A DNA stretch of 6,296 bases from assembly GCA_002254765.1 (NCBI GenBank), contig NJDV01000055.1, forward strand, positions 1 to 6,296. The letters run 5' to 3'. The DNA is from Thermoplasmatales archaeon ex4484_36 (GTDB lineage Archaea; Thermoplasmatota; Penumbrarchaeia; Penumbrarchaeales; EX4484-36). The translations under genes and the position numbers were made by a program. Below, piece by piece: positions 5,929 through 6,296 of this stretch; positions within the stretch are counted from its first letter, which is position 1, and every line of letters starts with the position of its first letter. The notes below the pieces were generated by a model. The model saw nothing but the letters and a program-made list of their open reading frames with translations. It did not search any database and had not been told where the DNA came from.

Positions 5929-5936
5929 CACCCCCT
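5929..5936 (-). promoter_or_regulatory. Ribosome-binding site that points to the ACG codon
   Basis: The minus strand reads AGGGGGTG, one mismatch from the GGAGGTG consensus, followed after CAGAT by ACG at 5923. It is the only reason from expression signals to place the bactofilin-like start there. The GTG inside it (5931) is in another frame and meets a stop after five codons. Confidence 0.5.
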
Positions 5937-5946
5937 TTGACGTGCG

Positions 5947-5974
5947 CTTTATAATGGGGGAGGGAATAAAAAAG
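5947..5974 (-). promoter_or_regulatory. A/T elements between archease and bactofilin-like genes (promoter and/or archease terminator)
   Basis: Two TATA-like elements lie on the minus strand: CTTTTTTATT (plus 5965-5974) and ATTATAAAG (plus 5947-5955). Only the farther one would place the transcript start upstream of the ribosome-binding site at 5929-5936, so it is preferred. Its T-run, immediately after the archease stop, may also end the archease transcript. Confidence 0.45.
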
Positions 5975-5984
5975 CTTTTCTTCC

Positions 5985-6296
5985 CTATATATCGAAAAAG
6001 ACCCTTATTCTGCATCCGTCCCTCTCCTTCACCTCAATCTTGTGGTAGGTGACGGCTTTTATGTCCTCTATGAAGTCCCCGGGGGAGAAGGAGCACTTAA
6101 AAAACTCCCCCTCAAGCTCGGCGCACACCTCCCCTCCCTCTTCTTTTACTTCCTTGACTCTCCCTCGGAAGATCACTCCCTCACCCTGAAGGAGGTAGAG
6201 GAGTTCGGAGAGAACCCTCACCACAACCGCTTCCTTATCGGGGCCGCAGATGATGAGCGACTTTTTCTCCCCGCTGAAGGAAGAGGCCCTTTTCAG
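5985..6296 (-). CDS. Archease (5' truncated by window edge)
   Basis: Archease is a small metal-binding protein that activates the RNA ligase RtcB, promoting guanylylation and multiple turnover in tRNA splicing and RNA repair. The C-terminal 103 residues are in the window. Diagnostic features are the VVRVLSELLYLLQGEGVIF helix-strand unit (family pattern LxxLLxELLYLxxxEGxxF), then a central strand region, and the closing signature IKAVTYHKIEVKERDG followed by RIRVFFDI. The family's C-terminal Asp, a probable metal ligand, is present in FFDI. The frame is open to the window edge, so the GTG at 6224 is internal; full-length members have about 140 residues and the missing part would hold the N-terminal metal-site region. 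The gene lies about 60 bp upstream of the bactofilin-like gene on the same strand. No rtcB is visible here. Confidence 0.92.
   Translation of the reverse strand: MKRASSFSGEKKSLIICGPDKEAVVVRVLSELLYLLQGEGVIFRGRVKEVKEEGGEVCAELEGEFFKCSFSPGDFIEDIKAVTYHKIEVKERDGCRIRVFFDI

Noticed and set aside
6222..6224. GTG at 6224 as the archease start
   Set aside because: The frame is open to the window edge and archease is normally about 140 residues, so a 79-residue version would be cut short.
1..6296. tRNA, rRNA, CRISPR array or riboswitch
   Set aside because: No cloverleaf, regularly spaced repeat or conserved aptamer core was found in the gaps, the longest of which is about 125 bp.

Overview
The window is archaeal and probably from the Thermoplasmata side of the Euryarchaeota. 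The signs are a RadA recombinase with a haloarchaeal/thermoplasmatal-type FETG linker motif, an archease, archaeal-style TATA elements with poly-T stretches instead of bacterial hairpin terminators, Shine-Dalgarno sequences before most starts, and a small protein resembling the DUF5611 family known from Thermoplasma relatives. The assignment to Thermoplasmata rests on recognising families from memory, not on a search. No tRNA, rRNA, CRISPR array, insertion sequence or integrase is visible.

Layout. Plus strand, 1-2490: the 3' part of a large surface-protein gene that begins before the window. It encodes a row of PKD/Ig-like domains, a single membrane helix, a proline-rich linker and three zinc ribbons predicted to lie in the cytoplasm. 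Its reading frame breaks at about 1030-1080, so it reads as two overlapping frames (3-1082 and 1030-2490) that clearly belong to one protein. Minus strand, 6296 down to 2487: an archease cut by the window edge, a bactofilin-like beta-helix protein with no normal start codon, a regulator made of two HTH-plus-sensor halves, radA, and the DUF5611-like small gene, whose stop codon interlocks with that of the surface gene.

The five minus-strand genes are separated by about 60-125 bp. Each gap has a TATA-like element and often a T-run on the coding strand, so they look like separately transcribed neighbours and not one tight operon. Functional links are therefore loose: RadA does strand exchange in DNA repair, archease supports RtcB-type RNA ligation, the bactofilin-like protein would form a scaffold, and the double-HTH protein is a candidate regulator of unknown ligand that lies just upstream of radA.

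The points most worth a second look are: the broken frame plus a missing inter-domain linker in the surface gene; two calcium-loop-like motifs inside its fifth PKD repeat; the outside-PKD/inside-zinc-ribbon architecture; the ACG codon at 5923 sitting behind a good ribosome-binding site where the bactofilin-like gene should start; and an inverted repeat arranged around the radA TATA box. I see no strong evidence for a wholly new system; the surface protein is the most unusual element.
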